DNA of 64,000 nucleotides. Origin: Ancistrus triradiatus. Lineage: Eukaryota > Chordata > Actinopteri > Siluriformes > Loricariidae. Positions 22,981 through 34,671 of this stretch are shown here, one piece after another (position 1 is the stretch's first letter; every line of letters begins with the position of its first letter). The position numbers and the translations under genes are program-made. The notes under the pieces are model-generated. The model had not been told where the DNA came from. It was given only the letters and a program-made list of their open reading frames with translations, and made no database searches. The stretch covers positions 62,001 through 126,000 of the forward strand of contig JAJAGP010000863.1 in the NCBI GenBank assembly GCA_025084515.1, written 5' to 3'.

Positions 22981-23392
22981 CATATACATATCATATCATA
23001 TATATGTACATATATAAAATTTTAAAAAGTGTAGTGTATATCCCTGTGTTGGAAACAAATACAAAAAAATTTATTACTACATTTATATTTTCCAAGGAAA
23101 TTTCTGTGAAGACTGAGTTTTACTGAGGTCAAACGTTTACCTTTGCTGTTAAAATATATAAACTATCACTACTGCCCCAATGCTATATTTACTAGGTCTG
23201 GCTATTTTTAATGTATGTCTGGAAAAGGCAGGGATTTCCTCATGTTGCTGCTTATTTGATTATTTATTATGCCAAGCCAGCAACTGATTGACTAGAATTC
23301 GTACATGTGGTTAAATGTCTCAGTATATATAAACTATATGCATCAATTATGGCTGTAATATGTAACATGGCTGGTGTAACACAAAGCGTCTA

Positions 23393-23920
23393 GTTTGTAC
23401 AACCTTAAATAAACATACAATAAATACAAGATGTTGAGAAAATGGGCTAGGCCTTAAATGTATTCATTTATTCATGTGGAAATCATTAGAAATGGTACAG
23501 CCTGATTTATTCTTGTATTATAGTCATGTATCCTGAGGCTTAGCTTACCATGACATGCAGGTTTAATACAGGACACATATTTTGAAACACTGGAGACATG
23601 ACTGGAGCAAGACTGATGAAAACAGAGCTGTCATATTTCAGTAGGAAACCTCTCAGCTTGATATTTTAAAGCAAAAAAGATGACACAAACTGCCGTGCAT
23701 ATAAAACGTGTGAAAATTTAAAACATGGCTTTGATTTCTGTCTTCTCTTATGTGCTCCTATTATGTCTTTATCACTCTCAGGTAGTTTGTTTGCCAATTG
23801 TGTGGGAAAGCAAAGGAAATTGATGCAGCATGTGAAGGCATGTACAGAATTTCAAAACAGCACAGAATTGAATGCCTTTTGAATTTGTGTTTTATAGAGT
23901 AACTATAGAGTAACAGTATG
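23393..23920 (-). repeat. Right arm of the large inverted duplication (empty site)
   Basis: The reverse complement matches the left arm end to end. At the position of the family E Tc1 insertion this arm reads (reverse complemented) GACTATAATACAAGAATAAA without interruption, so it preserves the pre-insertion site. Confidence 0.8.
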
Positions 23921-24299
23921 TGGAATTTGACAAAACTAACAGAGGCAAAGAGGTTAAAGCTAAATCTAGCGAGAGCCAAGCAAAAGCCAGTAGTCGCTGC
24001 TTTCTTTCATTAGCAATGAAGCAATTTCCATTAAAACGCTGAATCAAAATGTTTAATAATTCGATAATTGCAATCAGTATGTATCCTGAACCTTTCCTTG
24101 TTAGTTTTTACAACTTTATGTCATTTTTGATGACGCTAAATGTTACAGCAGCAATTTCATTAAATACAAAGGAACCCGTTTGCTATTGTTGGTTTAATTG
24201 TAGTTATTCTCCTAAGAAAAACACTGTTAAAAAAAATCCATAAAAAATCCATAAAAAAACGAAAATTGGAAAAAATAAAATGGAATTTGGGAAAAAAAT

Positions 24300-24510
24300 A
24301 AAACTTACTTCCTTGGGCTCTATATTTCACGCTTGCTATGCCAGTTAGTAAGATAAAAGTTAGTAATTCAATCCCGATGACTCTCTCCAACATGGTGAGA
24401 TATGCAGTTTATTAATTCAACAATGATTTCGGATCGGTATCGGGTATCGACCAATACGCAAAGTTTATGCATTGTATCGGAACTGAAAAAGTCAGATCGG
24501 TGCATCCCTA
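24300..24510 (-). mobile_element. hAT-type element end, minus strand
   Basis: Reverse complemented, it starts TAGGGATGCACCGATCTGAC and continues with 'ttccgatacaatgcataaac' and 'cgatacccgataccgatccg', a common vertebrate hAT terminal sequence. The internal limit is uncertain and the opposite end is not seen. Confidence 0.6.
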
Positions 24511-24514
24511 ATTA

Positions 24515-25135
24515 TATCAGCAGTAGGATGCTCTGAAAAATGGTGCCTGTAAAATGTAAACAGCACGTCATACATAATTGTAACAACTTTAAAAAGTCCA
24601 GTCACCTTGAGTTTCTATTACTAGACATGTCAAACAATCTGGAGGGCTGACAAATTACAATGGTGATCTAACTGATTACTGGACAGGATAAGGAACTGCA
24701 CTTCATTAATCATATTAAAGCAGGATAGACCAGCTGTTTTATCCAAGTGAGTGTCCTTGTTATGCTGACTGATCTCCAGGATGAACTGTCAGCGGAGGTT
24801 ATGATCAGCTACAGTGGTGTTCATGATCCAGAGCTAAATTTACACAGTGAAACCTTGGGCACATCCTAAACTGGATGAGCAGAAGACACGCTCAGAGTGC
24901 ACAGGAAAAGCATCATTCCAGCTCAAATGGTGAAAGCAGAGAGAGCTGCTCATGCCAGTTCAAGTAAAGAAGGAAGAAATGAGTTTATCACCAAGGAACT
25001 GGCAGACAGAAAGGCATGCTTTAAAATAAACAGACATGCTGCTCTCTGTCTTGCTTAATTCAGTGTGCATTTTATTTTATGAACTGTTTTACTATCACCA
25101 CTGACTGCTGTTACTGCTTTGTTAGCACATTACTT
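24515..25135. other. Unassigned sequence
   Basis: No supported gene or repeat. Confidence 0.35.
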
Positions 25136-25138
25136 TTT

Positions 25139-25260
25139 AAGGGCAGCACGGTGGTGCAGTAGGTTTGAGTCCCATCCCTGGCTGCTTCCTTTGTGAGGTT
25201 TGCATGTTCTCCTCATGTCTGCATGGATTTCCTCTGAGTACTTTGTTGTCTCCCACATTC
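25139..25260 (+). mobile_element. DANA/Mermaid-type SINE, 5' half
   Basis: 'gggcagcacggtggtgcagt' is the typical tRNA-like head, followed by 'gtttgcatgttctcctcatg' and 'tctgcatggatttcctctga'. It breaks off before the 3' half. Confidence 0.75.
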
Positions 25261-25627
25261 TAATTTAGCTTTCCAGACAAAACTGTTGTCTCCACTGACA
25301 TAAGTTGCACACCTCAATGAATAATAGCATAGAACCAGACAGACAGGCTTATATGTGATCAGTGTCAACAAAGTTAGTCTTCTGGGAAATGAGTCAATGA
25401 AGCAAACAAATGAGCAAAATGTAATGGCAACGGTACAGTAGTCAAAAGGAAGTGACAGAATGTGGCACACTTTAGCCCTGTCCAGATTGGATTCATTTTT
25501 CGCAAGACATCTGTGATTGAATTTTTACATGTCTACTCAGTCATAAAACTCTTGCATCCAGACAGTAATAAACTTGCCACAGGAATTTTAGTGGGATGTA
25601 TTCTCTACAAACCCCGATGTTTGCATC

Positions 25628-26962
25628 CAGAGGTAGTAAGTAACAAAGTACTGTAGTTAAGTATATTTTTACTGTACTTTACTTGATTATTCCTTTAACT
25701 TAATACTTTTTACTGTTACTACATTTCAAATGAAAAATCTGTACTTTTTACTCACTACATTTAAAAACATGCTTGTTACTTTAGCTTATATGAATCAATT
25801 GATTCATGTTTTATCTATCTGTTTTTCTTATTTATTTAGACAATTCCAGTTAGGCTTCTAATGAAGCACAAAATTGGAATCATAGGTTTATAGTCTACTT
25901 GACGCTTACAACTATGACATCAGCAAAAATGAAGCATTTGTGGTGGTTCCATCCCTTTTTGTAGGCTCTCACTATACACGCCACGCTTCAAGATTTTGAG
26001 ACACACCTATACAGGCTTTAATTTATACATCTATGGGAGATCATAGAGATACTCAGATGACTTCTTTGAAACTGAAGCGCCAAGTATGTCCAAGCATTTG
26101 CTTAGGTGTGTGTATGCGACATTCTGGAAGTCTAAAGCTTATAAAGTCTTCTAACACTTTTTAATATTCAGATGAATGCATTCTCCCCCCAAAAAAATTG
26201 TATACACTTTACACTTTACGGGACTGTGGTAGCCTAGCGGGTAAGGTGCTGGACTATGGATCAGAAGATCCAGGGTTCAAATCCCACCTCTGCCAAGCTG
26301 CCACTGTTGGGTCCTTGAGCAAGGCCCTTAACCCATAATTGCTTGGATTGTAAGACTTTATCAATTGTAAGTCGCTCTGGATAAGGGCGTCTGCTAAATG
26401 CTGTAAATGTACAGTGTTTTTATTAATCAGACACTAGAGGTTTTCCCATGTCCCTGAGAGGGTGAATTCTATTAATGTGATAAACGTAAGAGGTATATTA
26501 AAAACAATATACTATTTCTAAACCTTTTGCATAAGTATTTTTTTGTTATTAAATAGTGGAGTGGAATACAATAAAAATGCAGTGTCATTGTTTCAAAGAG
26601 TTGATGATAACTACTCTTTGGGTTAAATATCATGGTATACTGCATTACTAAATATTGCCATGTGTAGATATGAGTGATTTATCATTATTTATTTTTAAAA
26701 AATGTATTCTGTATAATGTATTCTGTATATATTGGTTCCTCATGTTTGAAAATGTTTTATCCTGTTTTAGATTCTGTATTTGTATGACTTTTGCAGATGA
26801 TTCATGTATATTATGTATATTATTATATTAGTATATTATGTACTTTTATACTTCTATTTGAGTGAAATATATAAGCCATACTTCAACATTTACTTGAGTA
26901 TTTTTAAGAGATTAGTAGTACTTTTACTAAAGTAAAGAACCTGCATACTTCTTCCACCTCTG
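25628..26962. mobile_element. hAT-type non-autonomous transposon with 8-bp flanking repeats
   Basis: The left end CAGAGGTAGTAAGTAACAAA and the right end, reverse complemented CAGAGGTGGAAGAAGTATG, form a short imperfect inverted repeat. Both are followed by 'agtac'-rich subterminal sequence. Flanks are TTTGCATC (25,620-25,627) and TTTGCAGC (26,963-26,970): an 8-bp target duplication with one mismatch, as expected for hAT. No transposase frame is visible over 1.3 kb. A V-SINE (26,218-26,412) is nested inside, so this element inserted earlier. Confidence 0.8.
26218..26412 (+). mobile_element. V-SINE-type tRNA SINE, nearly intact
   Basis: The tRNA-like head contains an A box (TAGCCTAGCGG) and a B box (GGTTCAAATCC), the internal RNA polymerase III promoter. 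A conserved centre follows ('ccttgagcaaggcccttaac'), then the 3' part 'gtaagtcgctctggataagg' ending 'gtctgctaaatgctgtaaat'. It is the best preserved of at least seven related copies or fragments in this window. Movement would depend on a partner LINE. Confidence 0.88.
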
Positions 26963-26969
26963 TTTGCAG

Positions 26970-28015
26970 CACATGTAACTGATTGATAGAACTGCTCATT
27001 ATTTCCAGGAAAATTCACTTTAATCAGTGTTAAGTGGGAAGACAATAGAGATATCCCAACATCCAGTCCAATTAAATAGTGCAGATTTGGAAATGCCTCT
27101 GACTGAGGTTTATATGCATGCTAGAAGAGTTCTGTCAAATGGTCGAAAAAACGTTTCTTTCAACATGAAAGAAAATCATCAGATATGTAAAATTACATTG
27201 GCCTGGGTGAAAACAGTAGCTAATTCTGCCTGTAATTTTCTCAAGGATGGCAGATCCAGACAGAAATAAAATCCTTGGTAGATTGGTCATGCACACGGCA
27301 GAGAATGTCAAAAGAACAAGGGGGCGATCCAGAAACAAGACTTTGGCCTCAATTTTTAAGAAGCTTGACCTAAATTCCAACAGTAACCAAATGTGGGCTG
27401 CCTGTAGGATTTGTCATGGCTACGAAATATTACAAAGCCTACTGAGGAATGCATTATTGTATCAGTATTGCATTATTACACAAGTGTGAGCAGTAACACA
27501 GCAGGGCAAACTATTACAGCATGGTTTGACAACATGGCACACACACACACACACACACACATGCATGAACACACACAAACACAATGAGAAGACAGTTCTA
27601 CTGGGAATGAATCTGCTGTTGTGTAGGGATAATTTGCATATGTTGGCGAGAAACAGACAATAATGGGAATTAGATATAGGAAACAGAACAGACTCCTGTA
27701 CGAGACAGAGAACGAGAGAGAAAGTCTCGCTGGCTCATGGCTGTTCAACCTTAGTGGCTCTAATGGCAGCAGGCCCAATCCTGAAAGAGAGTTCCTGTAA
27801 CATTAGTGGTTACTGAGGACACACATATCTATAAGAGTTACAAAGGAAAGGAAACACACCAAATCAGCAGAGCTCATACACTCTCACACACATGAATGCA
27901 TGCATAAACCAAAACACACACAAAGTGATAAATGCACACAGATGAATGCTCTGAGGAGAGTCTCTGGTCAACTCAGGTGTTCAACTGTAAAAGACAAATA
28001 TTAACACCTGCAATA
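26970..28015. other. Unassigned sequence with short ORFs
   Basis: Short overlapping ORFs of 80-100 codons occur, but none has a recognisable motif or splice sites. A (CA)n run lies at 27,538-27,560. Confidence 0.35.
27538..27560. repeat. (CA)n microsatellite
   Basis: About eleven CA units, followed by further CA-rich sequence. Confidence 0.9.
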
Positions 28016-28021
28016 AACCTA

Positions 28022-28135
28022 TGTGGACACAGGGAGAACATGCAAACTCCACACAGACAGAGTCCGGGGATCTCTGTGAGGTGACTGTGCTAACCACATG
28101 TGCCACTGTGCTGCCCCCTATCTGGCGAGACCCAT
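28022..28135 (-). mobile_element. DANA/Mermaid-type SINE, 5' half, minus strand
   Basis: Reverse complemented it begins GGGGGCAGCACAGTGGCACA and continues through 'gtggagtttgcatgttctcc', matching the head of the family. Confidence 0.75.
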
Positions 28136-28139
28136 GGGC

Positions 28140-29000
28140 TTGAAACTGTCTAGTGTTGGTCCTTATGTTTTCCGGTTTGATTCTGATCTGTCTGTTGTTT
28201 TATTATGAATACACCCTTACCCTGTTTTAACTTCTGTACATGTTTTTTCCCTACCCATATCCTGTGTTTCATTTTCTTTTTTTAATTATCCTTAAAAAGC
28301 ATGATTTGATTGTCCAATTGTGCCATGTAGCCTACTTTACATTCACAACGATTTATTTTACCCAAATGATCACTTTCCTTTTGGGCCACAGGTTTGTCAT
28401 GTCAGCAGTAGAGAGTACTGTATGTAGGACCAGCAATAAGTGAGAGAATGTCAGTGTGTTAGTACGTTAAGCCACGTTAAGCTTTGTTCACATTAAGCAT
28501 TTTAGAACCTACTTTACAACAGATCAACTTTTCCAAACATATTGCATTTAGCCTTTTTGTTCTCTCTCAAAGTGGAGTAAAACTTTTGAGCATCCTTCTG
28601 CTAATGCTCCAGCAGAGCATATCAAACCAAAACTATGTGATGATTACATGATGCACTGCTCCTGGCAGATAGGTGCTTGCTTACAGACATATTTTAGCAC
28701 TATATTTGAAGCATAAGCTGCGTTAGTAGGAAACAATAAGTGGAATTGGAATTCTATTTTTTAACGATTACCTTTTTGGTTTCCAACCTTAACAATTTTT
28801 TGGTTTCCAACCTTACATGCTTCACAAAACATTATTGCTGTAATGAAACACAATACACTATGCTGATCTCCAGTGTCCTACTTCACACTACAGCAACAGA
28901 CCTGTCCTCAGACAGATTTGTGATACTGGCAGGAACTACTGTATGATATCATCACTAGCATAGAGATCTTGCACTAATTCCAGTTTATTGTTTAAGTCAG
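28140..29000. other. Unassigned sequence
   Basis: No supported gene or repeat. A short direct repeat 'tttttggtttccaaccttaa' (in part) occurs twice at about 28,774-28,816. Confidence 0.4.
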
Positions 29001-29004
29001 AATT

Positions 29005-29255
29005 ATTTACAATGATTATGGGACAGAAATACACCCTAGGCAGGATGCCAGTCCATTGCAGTGCATCACACACTCACTTATTCACACTCACTTAAGCATA
29101 GGGACAATTAAGAGTCACTAACCCACAAAGTGATATGTTATTAGAAGCTGGAAAGACACCAGCGTGACTGGAAGAAACCCGCATGGATACGGGAAGAATA
29201 TTCCACTTCACATTAGCAGATGCTCAGGATTGAATCCAGGTCCTGTAATGCCATC
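29005..29255 (-). mobile_element. Decayed SINE, minus strand
   Basis: In order: 'ccctaggcaggatgccagtc', 'agggacaattaagagtcact', 'ggaagaaacccgcatggata' and 'gattgaatccaggtcctgta'. This is the reverse complement of a full DANA/Mermaid-like SINE from 3' end to B box, with many changes. Confidence 0.6.
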
Positions 29256-29630
29256 TTATTTCCAGTCAAAATAGCCACACATCTGTCATGTACTATGTCT
29301 GTGTTTCTCCTTCTTCAAGCCTTTTCCCTTCCTTTTTCCCTTAGCTTATTCTCTGCCTTTCACTTAAGCTCAGTGCGTCTTCCAGTTCTTAAAATGGCTA
29401 TGGGAGCAGCAGGCCAGAGATGTGTGGCTTTGTTTTTATTCAGAGAACACCAAAAGCATGCACATACACACAAACTCGGCTCGGTGCAGTTCTGGATCAC
29501 ACAGCGCCAATTAGACAGTGAGCGACTGGAATTAGGTCTCTGTCTCTGTATCCACCCAAGACTGAACAAAAGATCAAAAGTGTGCCTTGTCATGTCAACA
29601 CAAAACAGTAAACACAGTACTATACACACC

Positions 29631-29656
29631 CATACACACACACACACACACACACA
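29631..29656. repeat. (CA)n microsatellite
   Basis: Thirteen or so CA units. Confidence 0.9.
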
Positions 29657-30000
29657 AAGTATATAGTGTTGTTTGTGTTTATTGAAAAGTTAGGGCTCAG
29701 TGGGTAAAACCCTTTACACCTGAGAAAGAACTGAAAAGTTAGTTTTTCATAGTGGATGTTAATATGCATTTCAATACACATTTTCTTTTAGGCACCTTAA
29801 CTTCATATTTGAACACTTAATATTTATTATTTTATATATTCTTTTAGCACATTTATACCTTTATACTTTTATATATGTCTTTATATTTTTATTCGATGTC
29901 AGTGAGTGCTACTTAGTGTATGTGACTGTGTACAAGTTTGTTTCTCATGAGCTGCACAGCAAATTTTGTTGTGTTTAACATACAAGATACATATCAATAA

Positions 30001-30026
30001 TTCATTCATTCATTCATTCATTCATT
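30001..30026. repeat. (ATTC)n microsatellite
   Basis: Six ATTC units. The same motif (as GAAT) ends the SINE at 36,090, so this may be the tail of a lost minus-strand SINE. Confidence 0.85.
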
Positions 30027-30124
30027 AAGCATACAGTATCTCATATTCGTATGTTGCTGCCATCTGATTCTGGATTCTGACAAGGTATTTGTATTAGGTC
30101 TCATCCACGTAAATTATCACAACA

Positions 30125-30245
30125 GTTTTCCTGGGACAGTGATCTAGTTACATTCACCTGCCAGCTGTAGGTTTAAATCCCATGGCAGAGCAAGGAATAG
30201 TCAGAAAACCACTGTTGAGCCATTGAGTAAGTGCCATAAATTTGT
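30125..30245 (+). mobile_element. tRNA-SINE fragment
   Basis: 'gtaggtttaaatcccatggc' resembles a B box, and 'ttgagccattgagtaagtgc' resembles the V-SINE centre. It is strongly decayed. Confidence 0.4.
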
Positions 30246-30809
30246 ATTCTATTCTGTAACAGTAATCACATTAGCAAAAAGCATACAACAAATGAAGTGT
30301 AGGAAATAATACTGAGGTTTAATGCTTATAGAGACGATAGTTTATAGAATTTAGATATTAATATACCATAATATCATGGCATGAAATTATATTTATCATT
30401 TCCATCAGTGACTTTAAATTCAGGGGTGTTTTAAGCAATACTTTTGTAATTGCAATACTGACTCAAACTTCCCTCCTCACCTCAGACATAGTCAATCAGC
30501 CAAAACATGTTTCGTGTCTAATATTTGCTTTATTAATTTTGCACTACAGACCTGAGGCTAATGTAGATGACAACTAAAAGAACCTAAAAAGTCTCCAGTT
30601 GGACATTGTGCAAAGTTCATACCCAAGTCATCATACACTTGACTCATCAAGACATCATTTGGCTCAGTAATGCAATCTGGGCATAAAGAGTCTCGTACGT
30701 ACTATAGAAACATAAAGTTTGTAATTAAAAAAGTATGAGAAAGCACATTCAACCTGGTCTTAAAAATACAAAATATACTCACCAATCACCTTTTCAGACA
30801 TACCTCCCT

Positions 30810-31284
30810 GTTTCTACACTCATTGTCCATATTATCAGTTCCATTTACCATACAGATGCACTTCTACAATTACAGATTGTACTGTCTATACTTTGTTAGT
30901 CTCCTTTCTGCTATTCTCTAATGCTCAGGACACATTATCAGGATCAGGTACTATATAGATGATGGATAATGCTCAGCAGTGCATTGTTAGTGAGTGTTGT
31001 GCTGGTGAGAGTGGATCAGACACAGCATTGCTGCTGAAGTTTTAAAACACCTCAATGTCACTTCTGGACTGAAAATAGTCCAACAGCCAAAAATATCCAG
31101 CCACCAGCTTCCTGTAGGCAGCATACTCTGAGCACTGATGAAGAAGTAGTGGATGATTAACACAAACTGCAACAACAGATGAGCTACTGTCTCTGACTTT
31201 ACATCTACACGGTGGAGCAATATGGTAGATGTGTCTAATAGGGCTCACATTGTAACTGATAAAATGGACAAAGAGTGTAGAAAC
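30810..31284. mobile_element. MITE with 31-bp terminal inverted repeats
   Basis: The left end (30,810-30,840) starts GTTTCTACACTCATTGTCCA. The right end (31,254-31,284), reverse complemented, starts GTTTCTACACTCTTTGTCCA. They match at all but two of 31 positions. The interior has no coding frame of note. I recall sequences like the 'tgtctctgactttacatcta' interior as common in fish genomes, but the superfamily is not clear and no target duplication is evident. Confidence 0.75.
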
Positions 31285-32424
31285 AAGGACACAAGGAAAC
31301 AAGACCGCAACATAACAAAATGTGAAAGAGGGACTTTCTAAATACATGTACGTATATGGTTGTGTTAGCAAGAATGCATTTTGGGATGCAAAAAAGTCTA
31401 AAATGGGTAGAATTTTAATGCAGCACAAACATATTCATATAAAGGAGGCATTGTAGAGTAACAACAATAATGTCCTATAACTAACCTGACCCAAATCTGA
31501 GTTTACTGAACAGATCAAGATGGTTTACAGGAGGTGAGTGATGACATTTATTCTTAGCAGACGCCCTAGGGCAATGGGACTTAAAATCTATACAGTCTTG
31601 CAAAGTATAACTCAAGCAACTATGCTGATAATTCTGCCATGCACAAAGACATGAGGCTATTTCTTTCTTACTTAGCCTCATAGATCCAAGGCTAGAAAGA
31701 CTGCAAAGGCAAATATACACGCAGTGAATTAACTGTGGAACATTCAGCATTAATATGGGAAGACTAACAGCACACATACCGCACTGCTGTTCAAAGTCAT
31801 ACAGACTCACATACATGGAGACCAAGGAAACAGCAGAAGCACTAAAAACACAGCCTGGGAACCATGTCCCTATCGCACATATTTACATTCCTTTTTTCCT
31901 ATTGCTTCCAGCTCTTTAGGGAGTCGGATGTGAAAAGGCCAAATGAGTGTCTAATGTCAACAGAGCTCTGCTGGACACTCAAGTTCACTGAAGTTAAAGC
32001 ACTCACACAGCAATATCATAGTGCATTATTTCTAGTATTTGTGCATTCTTTTTTTGCAACTTTAAATCACTATGTACACACAACAGCTGCAACATTACCA
32101 AACGCCAGGAAAAAGCTGTATCTGCATTTCAAACTCTTCAAAGACAATATCCATTTCCTGGTCAATACTGAAGTCTCATGCATTCAAACTTCTGCAACTC
32201 CATGTTCAGCTTAACGCTTTTTCCTCATTCATGTTGATACTGCGCAGAGAAGCTCCTTCAATAATCACATTACACAGGACTGAGGGTTGCCATTTCGTCA
32301 AGCAGATTTAGTCAGAGGTATTGATTGCCTTTATTAAACTGGATATCATTAGTACTGAATTGAATGACAAAGTCCTCTGGACAGAACTCTAAGACTATAC
32401 GTGACACCAAGACCATATGATATG
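31285..32424. other. Unassigned sequence with medium ORFs
   Basis: ORFs of about 115-130 codons occur on both strands, with no recognisable domain. A SINE 3'-end scrap ('cttagcagacgccctagg') lies at about 31,553-31,570. Confidence 0.35.
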
Positions 32425-33229
32425 CAGTGGTACCTCGATTCTTGACCACCTCGAAACGTATCAAATTCGGTTCTCACCACATTATGAGGTGGAATATTTG
32501 TCTCAGTTCTCATTGTTTGCTCGGTACTCGGTGCACTTGCTTTAACTTCTATGAGTCAAGTCACGCGACTCGTTTCAGCAGACACATTGGATCACGATTC
32601 AGTAGACAGTAATTCAGATTAAGATCTCTGCAGTTTCTTGTGTTTTTATGTATTTTTACATCTACAGTACAGCATTTTAGTGCAATAATTCCCCATGGGT
32701 TCTAAAAATGTTAGGGGTAACACCCAACCAAAAGAAATATAGAAAGAACTGATGCGCAGTATGATACCCTTATTTGTTGGGTTTTCAGGCTGCAGCTAAC
32801 TGAGCAGCAGCACTGAGTTCACCAATAGAGTAAGTGTTTTACTTTTCACTTTCAATCCATTACTCACTAAATTACATGAGATCTGTCAACACTTTGTTAT
32901 AAAATAAACTTTTTTAAACATTGACTTACTCATCATTGCTTATCATAGGCTCCACTATGATACAGTATAGTCCATGATACATTCAACTTATGATGGATTT
33001 GTCTGAACATATCCCCATCATAAAACAGGAAGCACCTGTACCATACAACTCCATTAATGCATATAATGCTTATGCAGTGTGGATTTTATGGGGGTCTGGA
33101 ATGGATTAATAAAATTTTTATTGAATTTTTTTATTATTCCTTATGGGAAAAATTTGCTCAGTACTCGTCATTTTTGGTACTCAATGTGTCTTCTGGAATG
33201 AATTAATGATGAGAACCGAGGTACCCCTG
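32425..33229 (+). mobile_element. Short Tigger/pogo-type element
   Basis: The left end CAGTGGTACCTCGATTCTTG and the right end, reverse complemented CAGGGGTACCTCGGTTCTCA, are a clear inverted repeat of Tigger type (compare the CAG..TACCTCG ends of mammalian Tiggers). TA follows on the right (33,230-33,231); the left neighbour is TG, a likely mutation. At about 32,695 an ATG opens a few codons (MGSKNVRGNTQPKEI) that resemble a Tigger transposase start and then stop. It is an 805-bp deletion derivative. Confidence 0.7.
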
Positions 33230-33324
33230 TACAACAAATGCAGACTATTGCAAGACACACATTTATGTTTGTGTCGTATTATGTCAGAGTTAAAACTATA
33301 TACAATATACTATATACAATATAC

Positions 33325-33545
33325 TATATGCACTGATCAGTCATAACACTCAGCGACCAAGTCTCTGACCAGTTGAAGCATCTACTCAAAAAGATCTCAC
33401 AAGTAGTCCTGTGGTATCTGGCACCAAGATGCTAACAGCAGATCCTTTAAATTCTGAAAGTTGCAAGGTGGGGCCTCCATAAAGCAGATTTGTTTGTCTC
33501 ACATCCCACAGATGCTTGATCAGATTGAGATTTGGGATACTTAAA
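33325..33545. mobile_element. Decayed fish DNA-repeat fragment
   Basis: 'gcactgatcagtcataacac' and 'aaggtggggcctccataaag', 'acatcccacagatgcttgat' are in the order I know from a common fish DNA repeat. Only one end is visible. Similar words occur at 55,845-55,870 and 56,200-56,340. Confidence 0.4.
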
Positions 33546-34237
33546 GGCTAAGTACAGTAAAATGTGTGTTAATTGTTCTGTGGTGGCAGTATTTAATAAT
33601 GATGACCTGATATGGTTGGTAAAAAATGAGTGCAACGTTCCAGCATTTTGGTGCTGGAACGGCACCATTTTTGCCTCCCCAGGTCCAGCTCTTTAAGTAT
33701 TAGAAAAATGTAGAGCGGTTCCAGATTTGAAACAATGGAAAACACAAGTAGTTGAAGCTACACACCAGTCAGGAGCAGGGACACAAAATACAGAACAGAT
33801 ACAAGACACACAACGAAAAACACAAGCTGCAATGTTTAACCATGTAGAAACATTTCATCTGTACCACACAAAACATCTGCAAAGGCAACACTGCTGCAAA
33901 TCTGAGGTATTCACCTAATGGAAACTCTAGCACTACAATGCAGAACAGATGCAGACCTGTGTACAAGAATCTGCTCAACTCCAAGCACAAGGTACTCAAC
34001 TATGTGTCAAGTGCCATGTGATATGTGGTGCAAAAATGAGTCTCACCTGTGACATGACTGAATTTAGACATCCTTTCCTTTACTGTCCTAAAGACTGCGA
34101 GTGCTGACTTCAACACACACCCAAGCACACAAGCTGAGCATAAACTATGCATATCCTCTCTCTGTCCAGCACACATACCACATGGAGGCAACTAGACCAG
34201 CCCCAAAGCCATGAGATAGAGGAAGAAAAGAGCAAGA

Positions 34238-34253
34238 CAGAAAGAGAGAGAGC

Positions 34254-34288
<35 letters not shown>
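34238..34288. repeat. (GA)n microsatellite
   Basis: About 24 GA units with one interruption (gcgg). Confidence 0.9.
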
Positions 34289-34289
<1 letters not shown>

Positions 34290-34407
34290 ATAAGCTGAAC
34301 TGTGAGTGAAAGAGAGTGAGGTTAAGCAAGAAAAAAATAAATTGGAGAAAGAGATGGAAGCATAAAGAAGAGAGAATGCCGGCTGAAAAACAGTGATGAT
34401 AATCATG

Positions 34408-34598
34408 ATGATGTGGTGGTTAGTGCTGTCACCTAACAGCTACAAAGATTCCCAGTTCAAATCCAGCCTAAAACTCTGTAGGTATAGAGTTTGCATGTTC
34501 TTCCCATGTCTGCATGGGTTTTGCTCCAGGTTCCTCACATATTGCAAAGGCATGAGTTAAAGTTCAATTTGGTGTCACTAAAATGAGTGTGTGTGTGT

Positions 34599-34643
<45 letters not shown>

Positions 34644-34645
34644 TT
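34408..34645 (+). mobile_element. DANA/Mermaid-type SINE with (GT)n tract
   Basis: Head 'gatgtggtggttagtgctgt', B box 'cagttcaaatccagc', then 'gagtttgcatgttcttccca' and 'gtctgcatgggttttgctcc'. The 3' part is replaced by a GT microsatellite (34,587-34,642) in which one AT unit interrupts about 27 GT units. Confidence 0.7.
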
Positions 34646-34671
34646 CAAAAGGTGAATTTCTTATAAGCCTT

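Larger units (their letters stand above)
22101..23392. other. Spacer of the inverted duplication
   Basis: AT-rich spacer with no gene. It contains an ATT microsatellite, a 26-bp AT palindrome and a short SINE-like scrap near 22,918-22,940 ('tagtggttaaggtc'). Confidence 0.6.

Noticed and set aside
24160..24393. 77-codon minus-strand ORF beside the hAT end
   Set aside because: Phe-rich frame from an AT-rich tract; no transposase motif.
26218..26290. tRNA gene
   Set aside because: The A and B boxes belong to a SINE head: the segment continues into the V-SINE body and 3' tail, and does not close into a cloverleaf with a clean acceptor stem.
29220..29666. 148-codon plus-strand ORF
   Set aside because: It runs from a decayed SINE into a CA microsatellite and has no recognisable domain.
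31042..32214. ORFs of 114-128 codons on both strands
   Set aside because: No motif or splice site; the first overlaps a MITE.
34000..34100. Possible 48-nt minus-strand exon ending in ACAG|GTGAGA
   Set aside because: The acceptor lacks a pyrimidine tract and the phase does not fit the other candidate exons.
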